Shown: piece after piece, positions 53,542 through 63,864 of the stretch
Layout: the number at the start of each line of letters is the position of its first letter
Position numbering within the stretch: position 1 is the first letter of the stretch
Origin: CAVPHV01 sp963821095
GTDB lineage: Bacteria; Actinomycetota; Acidimicrobiia; Spongiisociales; UBA5794
DNA length: 64,000 nt
Direction of reading: 5' to 3'
Assembly: GCA_963821095.1 (NCBI GenBank)
Contig: CAWGCJ010000004.1
Location: forward strand, 186,001 to 250,000
Made by a program: the position numbers and the translations under genes
Notes under the pieces: model-generated
Told to the model about the DNA's origin: nothing
The model's database searches: none
The model's input: the letters and a program-made list of their open reading frames with translations, nothing else

Positions 53542-53827
53542 CGCGAACACTTCCTCTCAGCAATGTAGGTCGGGGTGAATTCCATACCTCGAGTGTGCAG
53601 CAAGCCGGCCGTCGGCGCCATCGGGTCATCCCCTGGCTGGACCCTGACCACCCTGACGGCCTGCGACGGTGGGGGTCGTTCCATCGGCGGTCGGGTTCGC
53701 CCTCCTCTCGACGTAGAACCCGTGCGCGTATGCTTCGCGACGAACACGGATTGGCACCCGCAGACTCTGCCTTCCCGAATCGCCAATCGCGCGACGCCGT
53801 GTCCAATCCAGATCGAAAGGGCCCATC

Positions 53828-54324
53828 ATGAGCACCGTCGTCGTCCGCTACCGACCCCAAGCCGACCGAGCCGATGAGAACCGGAGCCTGGTCCAAGCAG
53901 TCTTCACCGAACTCAATGCAACCGACCCGGCGGGGTGCGCTACGCCACCTTCCGGCTCGCCGACGGGACGTTCATCCACATCGCCGACATCGAAGCCGAC
54001 CCGAATCCGCTCGGCGGCATTGCCGCTTTCGCCGCATTCGAGGAGGGCATTGTCGAACGGTGCGAACCGGGAGAAGGTCCGAACCCGCAGCCGGCGACCC
54101 TGGTCGGCTCCTGTCGGTTCTTCGCAGACGGCGCCGGTTCCTGGCGGGCCCACCCGAAGACCGGGTCCCTGGCTTTCCCACAACCAAGACAACCGCCGGC
54201 CGTGCCGAATCCCGTCCTCGGCACTCTCCATCCGCCATTTCCTTTGCACTTTGTGACGCACCGCGGCTGGGGCGTGGTTGGGCCCGCGGGCGAGGACTGC
54301 GATAGTTGCGCCCCAGCTGCCTAG
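53828..54324 (+). CDS. Small alpha/beta-barrel-like protein, frame disrupted
   Basis: The N-terminal 36 codons (MSTVVVRYRPQADRADENRS, LVQAVFTELNATDPAG) continue in another frame as RYATFRLADGTFIHIADIEA, then GGIAAFAAFEEGIVERCEPG and ATLVGSCRFFA. Together they read as a protein of about 100 residues with the ferredoxin-like pattern of dimeric alpha/beta-barrel (antibiotic-monooxygenase-like) proteins. The break is at about 53937, where GGCGGGGTGCG needs one more G. After about 54130 the reading (Pro/His/Arg-rich) does not look like protein, so the natural end may be nearer 54130. Function unknown. Confidence 0.6.
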
Positions 54325-54355
54325 TGTTTCTGAATCATTCGATTGGAGGCATCCG

Positions 54356-54616
54356 ATGGTCGACAAGCGACAACGTTTCGGCTTGCTTCGCTGGCTTCTG
54401 GTTGGCGTCGTTTTGCCTGGGATCTTCACGAGCGAGGACGATAGATCGATCACGCCGGAGGAAGAGCGGGCATTAGGAGTACGCAACCGCAAGGACGTGG
54501 AGGCGCAGCGAAGAATGGCCGACCTGAAGCGAGCGGCTACGGATCGAGAGTTAGACGCTCAACCCGGGGAAGTGTCAGACCACAGCCTCGGGCCAAGGCG
54601 TGCAGAACACGAGTAG
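54356..54616 (+). CDS. Small membrane protein overlapping an opposite-strand gene
   Basis: An 86-residue protein with one membrane helix near the N-terminus (RFGLLRWLLVGVVLPGIFTS) and a charged helical tail (EERALGVRNRKDVEAQRRMA). A well-placed GGAGG ribosome site lies six bases before ATG 54356. Its last 80 bases overlap the 3' end of the minus-strand gene at 54537-55616. No family is recognised. Confidence 0.6.
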   Translation: MVDKRQRFGLLRWLLVGVVLPGIFTSEDDRSITPEEERALGVRNRKDVEAQRRMADLKRAATDRELDAQPGEVSDHSLGPRRAEHE

Positions 54617-55616
54617 ACGCTTCTGCTGCTGAGGCCCTGATCGCTAGTGCGATCGACGCGGTGACCAGGACAAAGGGCACAAGTCCGAGGTCGCGCGGTG
54701 CGATACCCTCATCAATCAGCGGTGCAACTAGGGCGAGAACGGCAAGAATCGCGACGACGGCGAGCAGGGCCGACAGTCGTTCGCTGAAGTCGGCCAAGAG
54801 GCCGTTTCTTCGTGACGGCTCTCGTGCCCCGGACATCAGATGCGGCTCGTCGGTAGGAGTGAACCACTGATGAGCGTCTTCGTGGGCTGGGGTGGCTAGG
54901 CCGTTCACCCGGCGCGTCGTGTGGTACAGCTCATTTCGCGCCTTCATTGTGGAGCTTCGATCCTTTTCGGCAAGGAGAGATAGCCAGCGATCGAGCGGGC
55001 CAAGGAACAAGGCGGCAAAGGCGAGGACACCGCCAGTCACCAGAAGCGGCAGGGACAGGTCAAACGCAACGTCGTGGCCAAGGCTCCAACGCAGGATCTG
55101 AACACCGCAGAGGGCGACCGCACTCACAAGCAGAATAGGGGCAAGGATTAGCAGGCGATCCTGTTGTCGAATTGAGGTGACGATGGGTACCGGCCCCTCG
55201 CCGATCGGAGCGCCGCTATCGGGCAGTCCATCAAACTCGACGTCAAACTGAAAGTGGGTTCGTAGATCTCGAGCGAGCGAACCGTAGGGTTCGCTCTCAA
55301 GGGTCGTAAGAGCAGCGCGAACGTCGACGACTTTCTCTTCTTCTGGCCGAATAGAACCATCGCTTGCGACGAAGCACCACTCCAGGTTCGTCACCATTGG
55401 AGGCGTCAAGAGCACTTCGCCACGTTCGACCGCCATGAGCCAAGCGGGCGACCGTTCGATGGGTTCGATGAACACTTCAGCCGAAATGCCTCGCGCTTTG
55501 CGCTCTCGGTAGATGAACCCCCCCAACAAGCGGGCGGTCGACTGTCGAGTACCGGCAACCGCGTCTACGTCATATAGAGGTTCCCGATTTTGAGCAGGCT
55601 CTGGTGCAATCATCAC
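54537..55616 (-). CDS. XRE-like N-terminus fused to a four-helix membrane protein
   Basis: A 359-residue protein. The first 90 residues suggest a degenerate helix-turn-helix of the XRE type (GGFIYRERKARGISAEVFIE, then SPAWLMAVERGEVLLTPPMV). Two hydrophobic pairs follow: residues about 150-205 (LLILAPILLVSAVALCGVQI, LPLLVTGGVLAFAALFL) and 285-335 (LSALLAVVAILAVLALVAPL, FVLVTASIALAIRASA). Base composition here is slightly less GC-rich than the flanks. I recognise no family. A DNA-binding head on a membrane body suggests a membrane-tethered regulator, but that is inference. Confidence 0.6.
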   Translation of the reverse strand: MMIAPEPAQNREPLYDVDAVAGTRQSTARLLGGFIYRERKARGISAEVFIEPIERSPAWLMAVERGEVLLTPPMVTNLEWCFVASDGSIRPEEEKVVDVRAALTTLESEPYGSLARDLRTHFQFDVEFDGLPDSGAPIGEGPVPIVTSIRQQDRLLILAPILLVSAVALCGVQILRWSLGHDVAFDLSLPLLVTGGVLAFAALFLGPLDRWLSLLAEKDRSSTMKARNELYHTTRRVNGLATPAHEDAHQWFTPTDEPHLMSGAREPSRRNGLLADFSERLSALLAVVAILAVLALVAPLIDEGIAPRDLGLVPFVLVTASIALAIRASAAEASTRVLHALARGCGLTLPRVERLTLDP

Positions 55617-55758
55617 CAGGTGAACGGAATAGTACGCCCGCAGCTTTAGTGATCTGACTAGTCACTGCCGGTCCGTCGAAGGCATCCGGAATGTCCACGC
55701 ACCCGGGCCTTTCGTCCCTAGCGGCCGCGGACCCACTGCACCTACGGTCGGGTCGGGA

Positions 55759-57539
55759 ATGCGCGATGCAGGGCTGAAACGGGCTGGGATCGCCATGGGG
55801 GTGATGGCGATAGTCCTCGCTTCGTGCGCCTCCGACACCGCATCCGACCCCGTCGATGAGCCCATCCCGACCGGCAGTGTCGCCCAGTTCTGTGCCCGCT
55901 GGCCCGAAGCTCGCACCACGCTGCTTGGCACCGTCGGCGGAGAGACCTCGTTCGATCTGCTCGGCGACCCGAACGTCGACCTCAGCAAGACCATGACCTC
56001 GCACGACCTCTCCATGGAGGAGGTCGACGCCGTCGTACCGCCGGCCGTACGTCGTCACTGGGACACCCTCTACGGCGCCTACACCGCGACCTCCGACCTC
56101 CTCTTCATCACCAACTACAGCGACCTCGTCTTGCGGCCCGCCCACGCCACCATGGCCTACGGCGCCGGCGGCCACGAGGCCACCGTCACCCGTGCCGATG
56201 CGGCGGTGGCCGCCATCGACGACTGGGCGATCGAGGCCTGCGGCGACTTCTGCGCCCGCTGGCCTGAGTTCGAATACATCCTCCGCTACGAGGAGCACTT
56301 CGATTGGCACATCTGGTTCGAGAACCTCGACCGCTACGAACTTGCCCTCGCCGCCGGCGATCGACTCGTCCCCGACGAGGTCCAGGCCGACTGGGCGGTC
56401 GCGGTGGACATCCAGCGGCGCCGCATGACCATGTTCCGCGACAACAACTTCAGCCTCGACGTCGACGAGGCCACCGCCCTTGCCGAGTGGGGCGTCATCC
56501 CCTGGGACGCTGCCAAGGCAGCCTCCGATGCGGCCCTCGAGGACATCCAAACCTGGGCCGACGCCAACTGCGACACATCTGTGCTCACCCTCGGCGCTCC
56601 CGGCACCGTTGCGGTCCGCTACAAGCTCCAACCCGAACTGGGCAGCCGCACGCTCCTGTCCGTGCTGCTGCCGGCCGGCACCGACTTCGCCGATGTCGAC
56701 GGCCTCGAGCCCTATCAGGCCGCTTGGTGCTCGTCCGTCGGCGACTTCCCGCCCGAGATGCGGCAAGAGGACGTGCCTGCGCAAACTCTCCGCCCCGTCG
56801 CCGGGCAGGGCGAGTACTTCGAGGCCGACCTCTGCGGCCTCATCCGCCACGAGGAACAAGCTGTGGTGCCCGGCGGCGCCTACGAACTGTTCGTCGGCGC
56901 CTACGTCGGGGGCCCCGGGGCGTACGAGCAATACCTGGCCGCCCCCGACTACTGCCTCCAGATACCCATCGGGATCAACGGCAACACCATCGTCGATGTA
57001 CCCGAACTCCTGCCCTGCAATCTGGAGCCGATCGGCCGACCCGAGGAGATCGCGCGGCGCACCTCGCCGCCCAGCAACGCCACCGGGCGGTTGCGGATCG
57101 AAATCGACAGCGCCATGGGCCTACCGGACTACGACTTCTGCCGCATTGACGCCTACGTGCTGACGGCGGGGACCACATTGAACGAGATCGGCCGCGGAGA
57201 GGCCTGGCCGGTTGGCGCCGTGAACTTCCACACGCTGCCGCCCGAACACGAAGACGTGGTGGAACGGGGCTGGGGGGCCAAGCCTGGTCGATTCCCCGTC
57301 CTTGCCATGCCGGCGTCGGGCACCGGCGAGATGATTGTGCAGCCGCAATTCCAGCCCGATGGCGCCTGGGACTCGCACTTCGCCGACCCGGTGCCGCTCG
57401 TCGCCGGCAGCTACGACGTGTTGGTCTACGAATTCTGCTTCATGGAAGGCTCCGAACAAGAGGACTTCTGGTGCGGTTCCGCCACCGTCGACGTCAACGG
57501 CGACACGGTCGTGGCTCTGCCCGAGCTGGGGGAGTGCCC

Positions 57540-57543
<4 letters not shown>
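55759..57543 (+). CDS. Lipoprotein of unknown function, first gene of an ABC exporter operon
   Basis: A 594-residue protein with a lipoprotein signal peptide (GIAMGVMAIVLASCASD, lipobox LASC). It contains two related modules, each opening with FCARWPE and a helical stretch (residues about 44-150 and 160-275). A longer beta-rich part with many Cys follows (PYQAAWCSSVGDFPPEM, EADLCGLIRHE). It repeats late in the chain as DYDFCRIDAYVLTAGTTLNE and VLVYEFCFMEGSEQEDFWCG. I recognise no family. Its stop overlaps the first ATPase start (GTGA), so it is probably the external partner of that transporter. Confidence 0.72.
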
Positions 57544-58488
<945 letters not shown>

Positions 58489-58499
<11 letters not shown>

Positions 58500-59329
58500 C
58501 ACCGGTGCCCTGCGCCGCAACGAGGCCGTCTACCCGCTGCGCGGCTTTGGCGGAGTGCTGGGCCGCGAACTGTGGGTCTGGTTCCCGTGGCGTTGGCTGA
58601 TCCTCAGCGCAACGGGCTTCGGGGTGTTCGCCCTCATCTACCTGCCGTGGGCCGCGACCGCCACCAACCGGCTCGGCCCACTGCTCTACTTCTTCTTCGG
58701 TCTCTGGCTCACAGTCATGCTGCTGGCCGTTGTGTCGCTCACCGAAGGTTCCGTGCTTGGTGAGATCGACAACGGCACCGCCGCCTGGATGGCCGCCCTG
58801 CCGATCGCCCGGCCGTCCATCATCCTCGCCAAGTTTTCTGCCGCCGCGGCCGGCATCACCACAATCGTGTTCACCGTCGGTGTTGGCACATATCCGCTGC
58901 TGGACTCCGCTTCACAGCAGGGTGTGACCAAGTTCTCCTATGGCGAACTCACCGAGACGCTTTCGGCCCCGATCGGGATGTGGGGCTCCTTCACCACCCT
59001 GCCCGAATTTGGTGATTGGGTGGTGATCCTGGCCGCCGTGGCGATGCTGCTCTCGTTTATCGCCGCGCTGATGATGCTGCTCGGTACGTTGCTGTCATCG
59101 CGGTCCCTCGTATTCGGCCTCGGCCTGATCATCGTCGGTGGGTTTGGTGGCGTCGCTGCGGCCGGCTCGGGGGCGGAGGCTTCGCCCGCCGGACTCATCG
59201 GCGGCGTCGCCGATGCTCTCCAGGACAAACCCTTCGACCTCGAGCGCGCCGCTGCTCGCCACGACGCTATGGATCCTCGTCGTGCTCCTGCTGGCGGTGG
59301 GGCGTTTCAGCCGGAGGGAGTTGTCGTGA
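58489..59329 (+). CDS. ABC-2 type permease 1, frame disrupted near its end
   Basis: A permease of about 280 residues with six membrane segments, for example LILSATGFGVFALIYLPWAA and LGPLLYFFFGLWLTVMLLAV, and DNGTAAWMAALPIARPSIIL as the cytoplasmic coupling region. The GTG start overlaps ATPase 1 by 11 bases. Near 59250 the frame shifts: the natural last helix APLLATTLWILVVLLLAVGR, with the end FSRRELS, is read one frame over and stops at 59329, overlapping the next GTG (GTGA). Without the correction the frame would run on into ATPase 2 as a false fusion. Confidence 0.78.
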
Positions 59330-60281
59330 CGCCTCCTGCCATTGAAACCCGTCAGTTGACCAAGCGCTATCGCAAGGTCGAAGCGCTCGGCGGGCTCGAC
59401 CTCGAGGTGCCGGCCGGGTCGATCTGCGGCTTCCTCGGACCGAACGGTGCCGGCAAGACCACGACGATGAAGATCCTGATGGGCCTCATCCGACCCACCG
59501 GCGGCTGGGCCGCCGTGCTCGGCCATGACGTCCGCACCTCGGGCCTCGTCGCCCGTAGCCGGGTGGGGTACCTGCCCCAGGACCCGGTCTTTCCTTCCGA
59601 CCAGACGGTGCGCGGCATCGTCAAGTACGCCGCCCGCCTCTACCCGGGCCACCCCAAGGGCAAGGTGCTGCGAAGGCGGGTCGATGAGTCTGTTGGAGCA
59701 GGTCGGGATGGCGGACAAGGCCCGGCGCCGGCATCCGCGGACTGTCCGGTGGTGAACGCCAACGGGTGGGCGTGGCCCAAGCCCTGGTCGGTGACCCCGC
59801 CCTCGTCATCCTCGACGAACCCTCCGCCGGGCTCGACCCGATGGGGCGTCGGGCGATGCTCGACCTCATCGCCGGGCTCAGAGGCAGCGCCACGGTGTTC
59901 TACTCCACCCACATCCTCGACGACGTTGAGCGGGTCAGCGACACCGTCGTGATGATCAGCGGCGGGCGCGCCGTCGCCGCAGGCCCGCTGGACACGATCC
60001 TGCAGGCATCGGATGACGACTTCACCGTCCGGGTGCGCGGCGAGACTGCAGCCACCCTCGAGCGGCTGCAGCACGAACCCTGGGTGCAGGCGATCGACGC
60101 CCGGCGGACCGGTGAGACCGACGAGTGGCAGATCCGGGTCGGCGACGGGGCCGGTGCACCCGATCGACTCGTCGCGGCGTTGCTCGCCGATGAGCGCTGC
60201 GACGTCGTCGAGTTCCGCCCCAGCGACCGCCGCCTCGAAGATGCGTACCTCGAGATCGTGGGAGCCGGCAATGGCGACTGA
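59326..60281 (+). CDS. ABC transporter ATPase 2 of a tandem pair (two frame disruptions)
   Basis: An ATP-binding protein of about 317 residues after correction. Walker A FLGPNGAGKTTTMKILM is in frame 1. SLLEQVGMADKARRR is in frame 2 after one extra base near 59685. The signature GLSGGERQRVGVAQAL and Walker B LVILDEPSAGLDPMGRR with STHILDDVERVSDTVVMI are in frame 3 after one extra base near 59735. It is paralogous to ATPase 1. As written no complete ATPase is encoded. The GTG start overlaps permease 1, and the stop overlaps permease 2 by 11 bases. Confidence 0.8.
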
Positions 60282-61065
60282 CGTCTCCGCCGCCCGGATT
60301 GCCGCCACCGGGACCTGGGGCGTGCTGCGGGGATCGCTGAGCGGGTGGCTGACCTGGCGTGGTCTGATCAGGATGGTGCTGTGGGTAGTCGTAATCAACG
60401 GCATCCTCTACTACACGGTGGTCACCAAGAACATGCCGTTCGGCGGTCTCGGGTATGAGACGCTGATCAACATGCTGGCCGTCTTCCCGCCGCTGGCCGC
60501 CATCATCGCCGCCGAATCCACCGTGCTCGGCGAGTACCGCAGCGGGGTGGCGGCCTGGACCATCTCCAAGCCCGTGCCCCGCAGCGGCTACGTCGCCGGC
60601 AAGCTGCTCGGGCTCTGGATCGGGATGTCGGTTGCGGCCGTGATCATTCCCGGTCTCGTCGCCTACTGGTGGCTGCCGAAGGTGACCCCCTACCGGTTCG
60701 TCCGGCCCGAGGCGCCGCCGCTCGACCGCTTCGTCGGGGCGCTGCTGGCCCTGTGCGTTGTTGTCGGGTTCTTCATCATGCTGACCGCGCTGCTGGCGGT
60801 TCTCATCCGCCGTCGGGGCGCGGTGGCGCTGATCGGGCTCATCGCCTACATCTTCCTCCGAGCGCCGCTGCGCAACCTGTGGGACGACTGGGATCGATTC
60901 ACGCCAACCGGGCTCATCGCCACCGACCTCAACGGGTGGTCGTCGCTGACCCAACTCGTCTACGGCGAGCCGTTCACCGCCATGAGCGCCGTGGTCTGGA
61001 CCGCAGTGGCGTCGGTGATGTTCCTCCTCGGGTCGATGCTCGTGTACCGCCGTCTGGAGTTGTGA
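60271..61065 (+). CDS. ABC-2 type permease 2
   Basis: A 264-residue membrane protein with about six hydrophobic helices, for example MVLWVVVINGILYYTVVT and LALCVVVGFFIMLTALLAVL. The coupling segment STVLGEYRSGVAAWTISKPV precedes PRSGYVAGKLLGLWIGM. It completes the second ATPase-permease unit and ends the operon. It is less similar to permease 1 than the two ATPases are to each other. The ATG lies inside the end of ATPase 2. Confidence 0.87.
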   Translation: MATDVSAARIAATGTWGVLRGSLSGWLTWRGLIRMVLWVVVINGILYYTVVTKNMPFGGLGYETLINMLAVFPPLAAIIAAESTVLGEYRSGVAAWTISKPVPRSGYVAGKLLGLWIGMSVAAVIIPGLVAYWWLPKVTPYRFVRPEAPPLDRFVGALLALCVVVGFFIMLTALLAVLIRRRGAVALIGLIAYIFLRAPLRNLWDDWDRFTPTGLIATDLNGWSSLTQLVYGEPFTAMSAVVWTAVASVMFLLGSMLVYRRLEL

Positions 61066-61151
61066 GCCCGGGCACGACATCTCTCGGCGCGAGGCAAGTG
61101 TGCCGCGTACGGTTGGTGATGGACCTACTTTCGCGATCCGGGGAGGACGCC

Positions 61152-61544
61152 ATGGCCCATCCAAACGTTGAAACGATCGAGAGTGCCTACGCCGCATTCG
61201 CCGCGGGCGACATCGCCGCCATCATGAGTACGTGGACCGACGACGTCACCTGGCATCAATCGGGCAACAACCCACTCGCCGGCGACTACGAAGGCAAGGA
61301 AGCCGTCGCGGGTTATCTCGCCGGCATCGTGCAGAAGACCGGGGGCACTTTCCGGGCCGAACTCCGCAACGTCCTAGCCGACGACACCAACGGCTACAGC
61401 CTGCACAAGGGGACCGCCACCATCGACGGCGATGACCTCGAATCCTGGTCGGTCCTTGGCTACCGGTTCATCGACGGCAAGGTCTCCGAGATCTGGACCT
61501 TCGACTACGACCAGCGAATCAGCGACCGCGTCCTCGGCGGCTGA
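61152..61544 (+). CDS. SnoaL-like / nuclear-transport-factor-2-fold protein
   Basis: A 130-residue protein with the compact NTF2 cone fold: NVETIESAYAAFAAGDIAAI, then MSTWTDDVTWHQSGNNPLAG, and GYSLHKGTATIDGDDLESWS ahead of the terminal strands. The family includes polyketide cyclases, isomerases and many uncharacterised proteins, so no reaction can be assigned. GGGAGGA lies five bases before the ATG. Confidence 0.85.
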   Translation: MAHPNVETIESAYAAFAAGDIAAIMSTWTDDVTWHQSGNNPLAGDYEGKEAVAGYLAGIVQKTGGTFRAELRNVLADDTNGYSLHKGTATIDGDDLESWSVLGYRFIDGKVSEIWTFDYDQRISDRVLGG

Positions 61545-61558
61545 TCGCCGCCGCGCCC

Positions 61559-61717
61559 TCAGCTCCCGGGCGGGCTGTAGCAGGCCACCAGGAACGTCTC
61601 GGCGGCGCCGTCGCGAGCCGAGGTGGCATCGGTGCGGCGCAGGAAGTACCCGAGGATGGGCCGCTGGTTTGCGGCGTAGATCTCCCGAAACCGCTGCTCG
61701 GCGAGGTCCGTTCCCAT
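61559..61717 (-). pseudogene. N-terminal fragment of an ECF sigma factor
   Basis: A 52-residue reading from ATG 61717 gives LAEQRFREIYAANQRPILGY then FLRRTDATSARDGAAETFLV, the start of region 2 of sigma-70 family (ECF) factors. It breaks off after VACYSPPGS at a stop, before the -10-binding helix and region 4. A GGGGAAGG ribosome site is present. It is most simply a truncated remnant, and the missing part is not in the flanking sequence. Confidence 0.7.
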
Positions 61718-61815
61718 CTACCTTCCCCTGGACACTTCAGAGAGGTTGTGTCCGGCACCCAGCGTATGTCAGGGCATTTCCCTCGCCGATAGGGCTCAAC
61801 GGCACGGACAGGCGG

Positions 61816-62817
61816 TCATCCGGTCGGAGCCAAATCCGCGCCGACACGGATCTGGGCCACCATCGAAGCGGTCGAGCGGTAGCCGGCTGGATTCGGGACC
61901 AGGACCACGCGATCGGCGCCGGCGTCGAGCAGTCGCCGGATGGTCGCGGCGCACGAGGCGGTATCTCCGGCTGCCACGAAGGGGCCGAGGAGTTCGGCGG
62001 GCAGCTCCTCGGGGTCTCCATCGCTCGCGGAGCGAGCGAGGTATGCCGCCAGTTTGGCACCCTCTGATGAAGCCGTCAGCTGTGGAGAACCCGCCATCTG
62101 GGCCAGCATCGGAACCGCCCATCGACCGAGGTCCCTGGCTGCGCCGGCACCGTCGGCTTTTGATATCGAGAGCACACACAGCGTGACCAGTTGGTGTGGG
62201 TCGGTGCGATCGCCCCGGGTTCGCCCTTCTTCAATCCGTTCCCTGGCCCAGGCAACGTAGCCGGGCGAACTGAACCAACCGAGAAGGGTTCCGTCAGCCA
62301 ACTCGCCGGAGAGGCGCAGCGACGCCGGGCCGTGGACCCCTAGATAGAGCGGCAACCGAGGTTGGGGGGTGTGGTCGAGACGGACCCGATCGAAGGTGAA
62401 GTACTCGCCGTCGCGAGTCACCTCCTCGCCGCTGAGTAGCTCACGAGTGGCGCCGACGGACTCACGCAGTGACCCCAACGGCGACGCCGGTTCGAGACCC
62501 ATCTGGCGGACCCACCCGGGGACACCGTGACCGATACCACCCATGAACCGTTCCGGGTAGGCGCGACCCAGGGTGGCGAACTCCATGGCCGTCACGGCCG
62601 GGTGGCGTACGCCGCCGGCGACGATGCCGAGCCCCACCGGGATCCGCTCTGTGGCGGCGAGGGCAATGCCGACCGAGGCGATCCCGCCCAGTTCGAAGTA
62701 GTCCTCGGCCAGCCAGATCTCGCCGTAGCCGAGCTGCTCCGCCTCGGCTGCGATGGCGCCGAGTTCGCCCGGAGGGGTCGACGCGGCAATCTGAATGCCG
62801 ACGCGCGCCGAAGACAT
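61816..62817 (-). CDS. LLM-class (luciferase-like) flavin/F420-dependent oxidoreductase
   Basis: A 333-residue TIM-barrel oxidoreductase. It shows VGIQIAASTPPGELGAIAAE, then AEQLGYGEIWLAEDYFELGG, IPVGLGIVAGGVRHPAVTAM, and YPERFMGGIGHGVPGWVRQM, the substrate/cofactor loop typical of F420-using members. The C-terminus reads LLDAGADRVVLVPNPAGYRS. It would transfer hydride between F420 (or FMN) and an unknown substrate. It is divergent from the methyltransferase gene. Confidence 0.88.
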   Translation of the reverse strand: MSSARVGIQIAASTPPGELGAIAAEAEQLGYGEIWLAEDYFELGGIASVGIALAATERIPVGLGIVAGGVRHPAVTAMEFATLGRAYPERFMGGIGHGVPGWVRQMGLEPASPLGSLRESVGATRELLSGEEVTRDGEYFTFDRVRLDHTPQPRLPLYLGVHGPASLRLSGELADGTLLGWFSSPGYVAWARERIEEGRTRGDRTDPHQLVTLCVLSISKADGAGAARDLGRWAVPMLAQMAGSPQLTASSEGAKLAAYLARSASDGDPEELPAELLGPFVAAGDTASCAATIRRLLDAGADRVVLVPNPAGYRSTASMVAQIRVGADLAPTG

Positions 62818-62938
62818 GGAACCTCCTGCTCGTCGCGGGCGGCTCGACCCTATCTCTTCACACCTGGAGCTTCCTCGGTAGGGGCCAACGACCCTCGACG
62901 CGCCACGGATTGGGCGCGGAGTGCAGCGGAGGCGTACC

Positions 62939-63760
62939 GTGACGAGCGCTGTGGGATACGCCGACCATTGCCGCCGCCTGTTTCCGAGCCTGGAACTCGA
63001 CGTCGGCGACCTGTACCTGCTCGAGTGGTTCCAAATCGCCGCTCTCCCCGAAAGGGTTCCCGCCTCCGCACTGGCTCAGGTCCTGCACGCTCATCCCGGG
63101 CTGAGGAAGTTCTTCGCTGCCCGCTATCCGCCGATTGTCGAGTATCTCGATGGCTTGCTCGCGGCCCAAGGCCCGGTTGCCGCCAAAGCGTTGGATGCCG
63201 CCGAACAGTTAGTGGTGTGGGAGATCGCCGAATGGATCGTCTACCAGCGCGAGCCAGATCTCTACGACGCCATGAGCATTCACGATTGGGACGTTGTGGC
63301 GGCCACGGCAGACGTCGTTACGCTCGACGACAAGGTCGTGCTCGACGCCGGCGCCGGCAGCGGTCATGCGGCGATCGCCGCGTGCGGCCCGGCTGCAACG
63401 GTCTTCGCCTTGGAACCCGTGGCGACGCTGCGCCGCTACCTGGGCGACAAGGCTGCCCGGATGGGGATCGAGAACCTGTTCGTCATCGACGGCTTCCTCC
63501 ATGCGGTCCCGCTGCCGGCCGCTTCGGTCGACGTGCTCTTCACCTGTCGCGCCATCGGGTGGCAACTGCCGGCGGAACTGCGTGAGGTCGATCGGGTGAT
63601 CAAGCCGGGCGGCACCGCAATCCACCTTGCCGGTATGCCCTATCCGGCCGACTCCGACGACCCGCTCCATCAGGCCCTGCTGGCTGACGGCTACCAACAG
63701 GGCAGCTACGCGGAGGGGACCTCCACCCAGCGCAAGTACTGGAAGCGTTGCTCGGCGTAG
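62939..63760 (+). CDS. Class I SAM-dependent methyltransferase
   Basis: A 273-residue protein with a 120-residue helical N-terminal part (SLELDVGDLYLLEWFQIAAL, the aromatic-rich LRKFFAARYPPIVEYLDGLL) and a Rossmann methyltransferase domain. Motif I is VVLDAGAGSGHAAIAAC, motif II VFALEPVATLRRYL, and the motif IV-like region is DVLFTCRAIGWQLP. The substrate is unknown. The GTG at 62939 is chosen because GCGGAGG lies seven bases upstream. The divergent neighbour is the luciferase-like oxidoreductase. Confidence 0.83.
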   Translation: MTSAVGYADHCRRLFPSLELDVGDLYLLEWFQIAALPERVPASALAQVLHAHPGLRKFFAARYPPIVEYLDGLLAAQGPVAAKALDAAEQLVVWEIAEWIVYQREPDLYDAMSIHDWDVVAATADVVTLDDKVVLDAGAGSGHAAIAACGPAATVFALEPVATLRRYLGDKAARMGIENLFVIDGFLHAVPLPAASVDVLFTCRAIGWQLPAELREVDRVIKPGGTAIHLAGMPYPADSDDPLHQALLADGYQQGSYAEGTSTQRKYWKRCSA

Positions 63761-63864
63761 GCCCTCGGCATTCGATGGGGACGAAACGGAATCGGATGCG
63801 GAGCAGGCGCGCCTCGGTCGGAGAGTCCAGAAGTCGGAGGGGCCTCAGGGTGGGCGAGGGTGCC

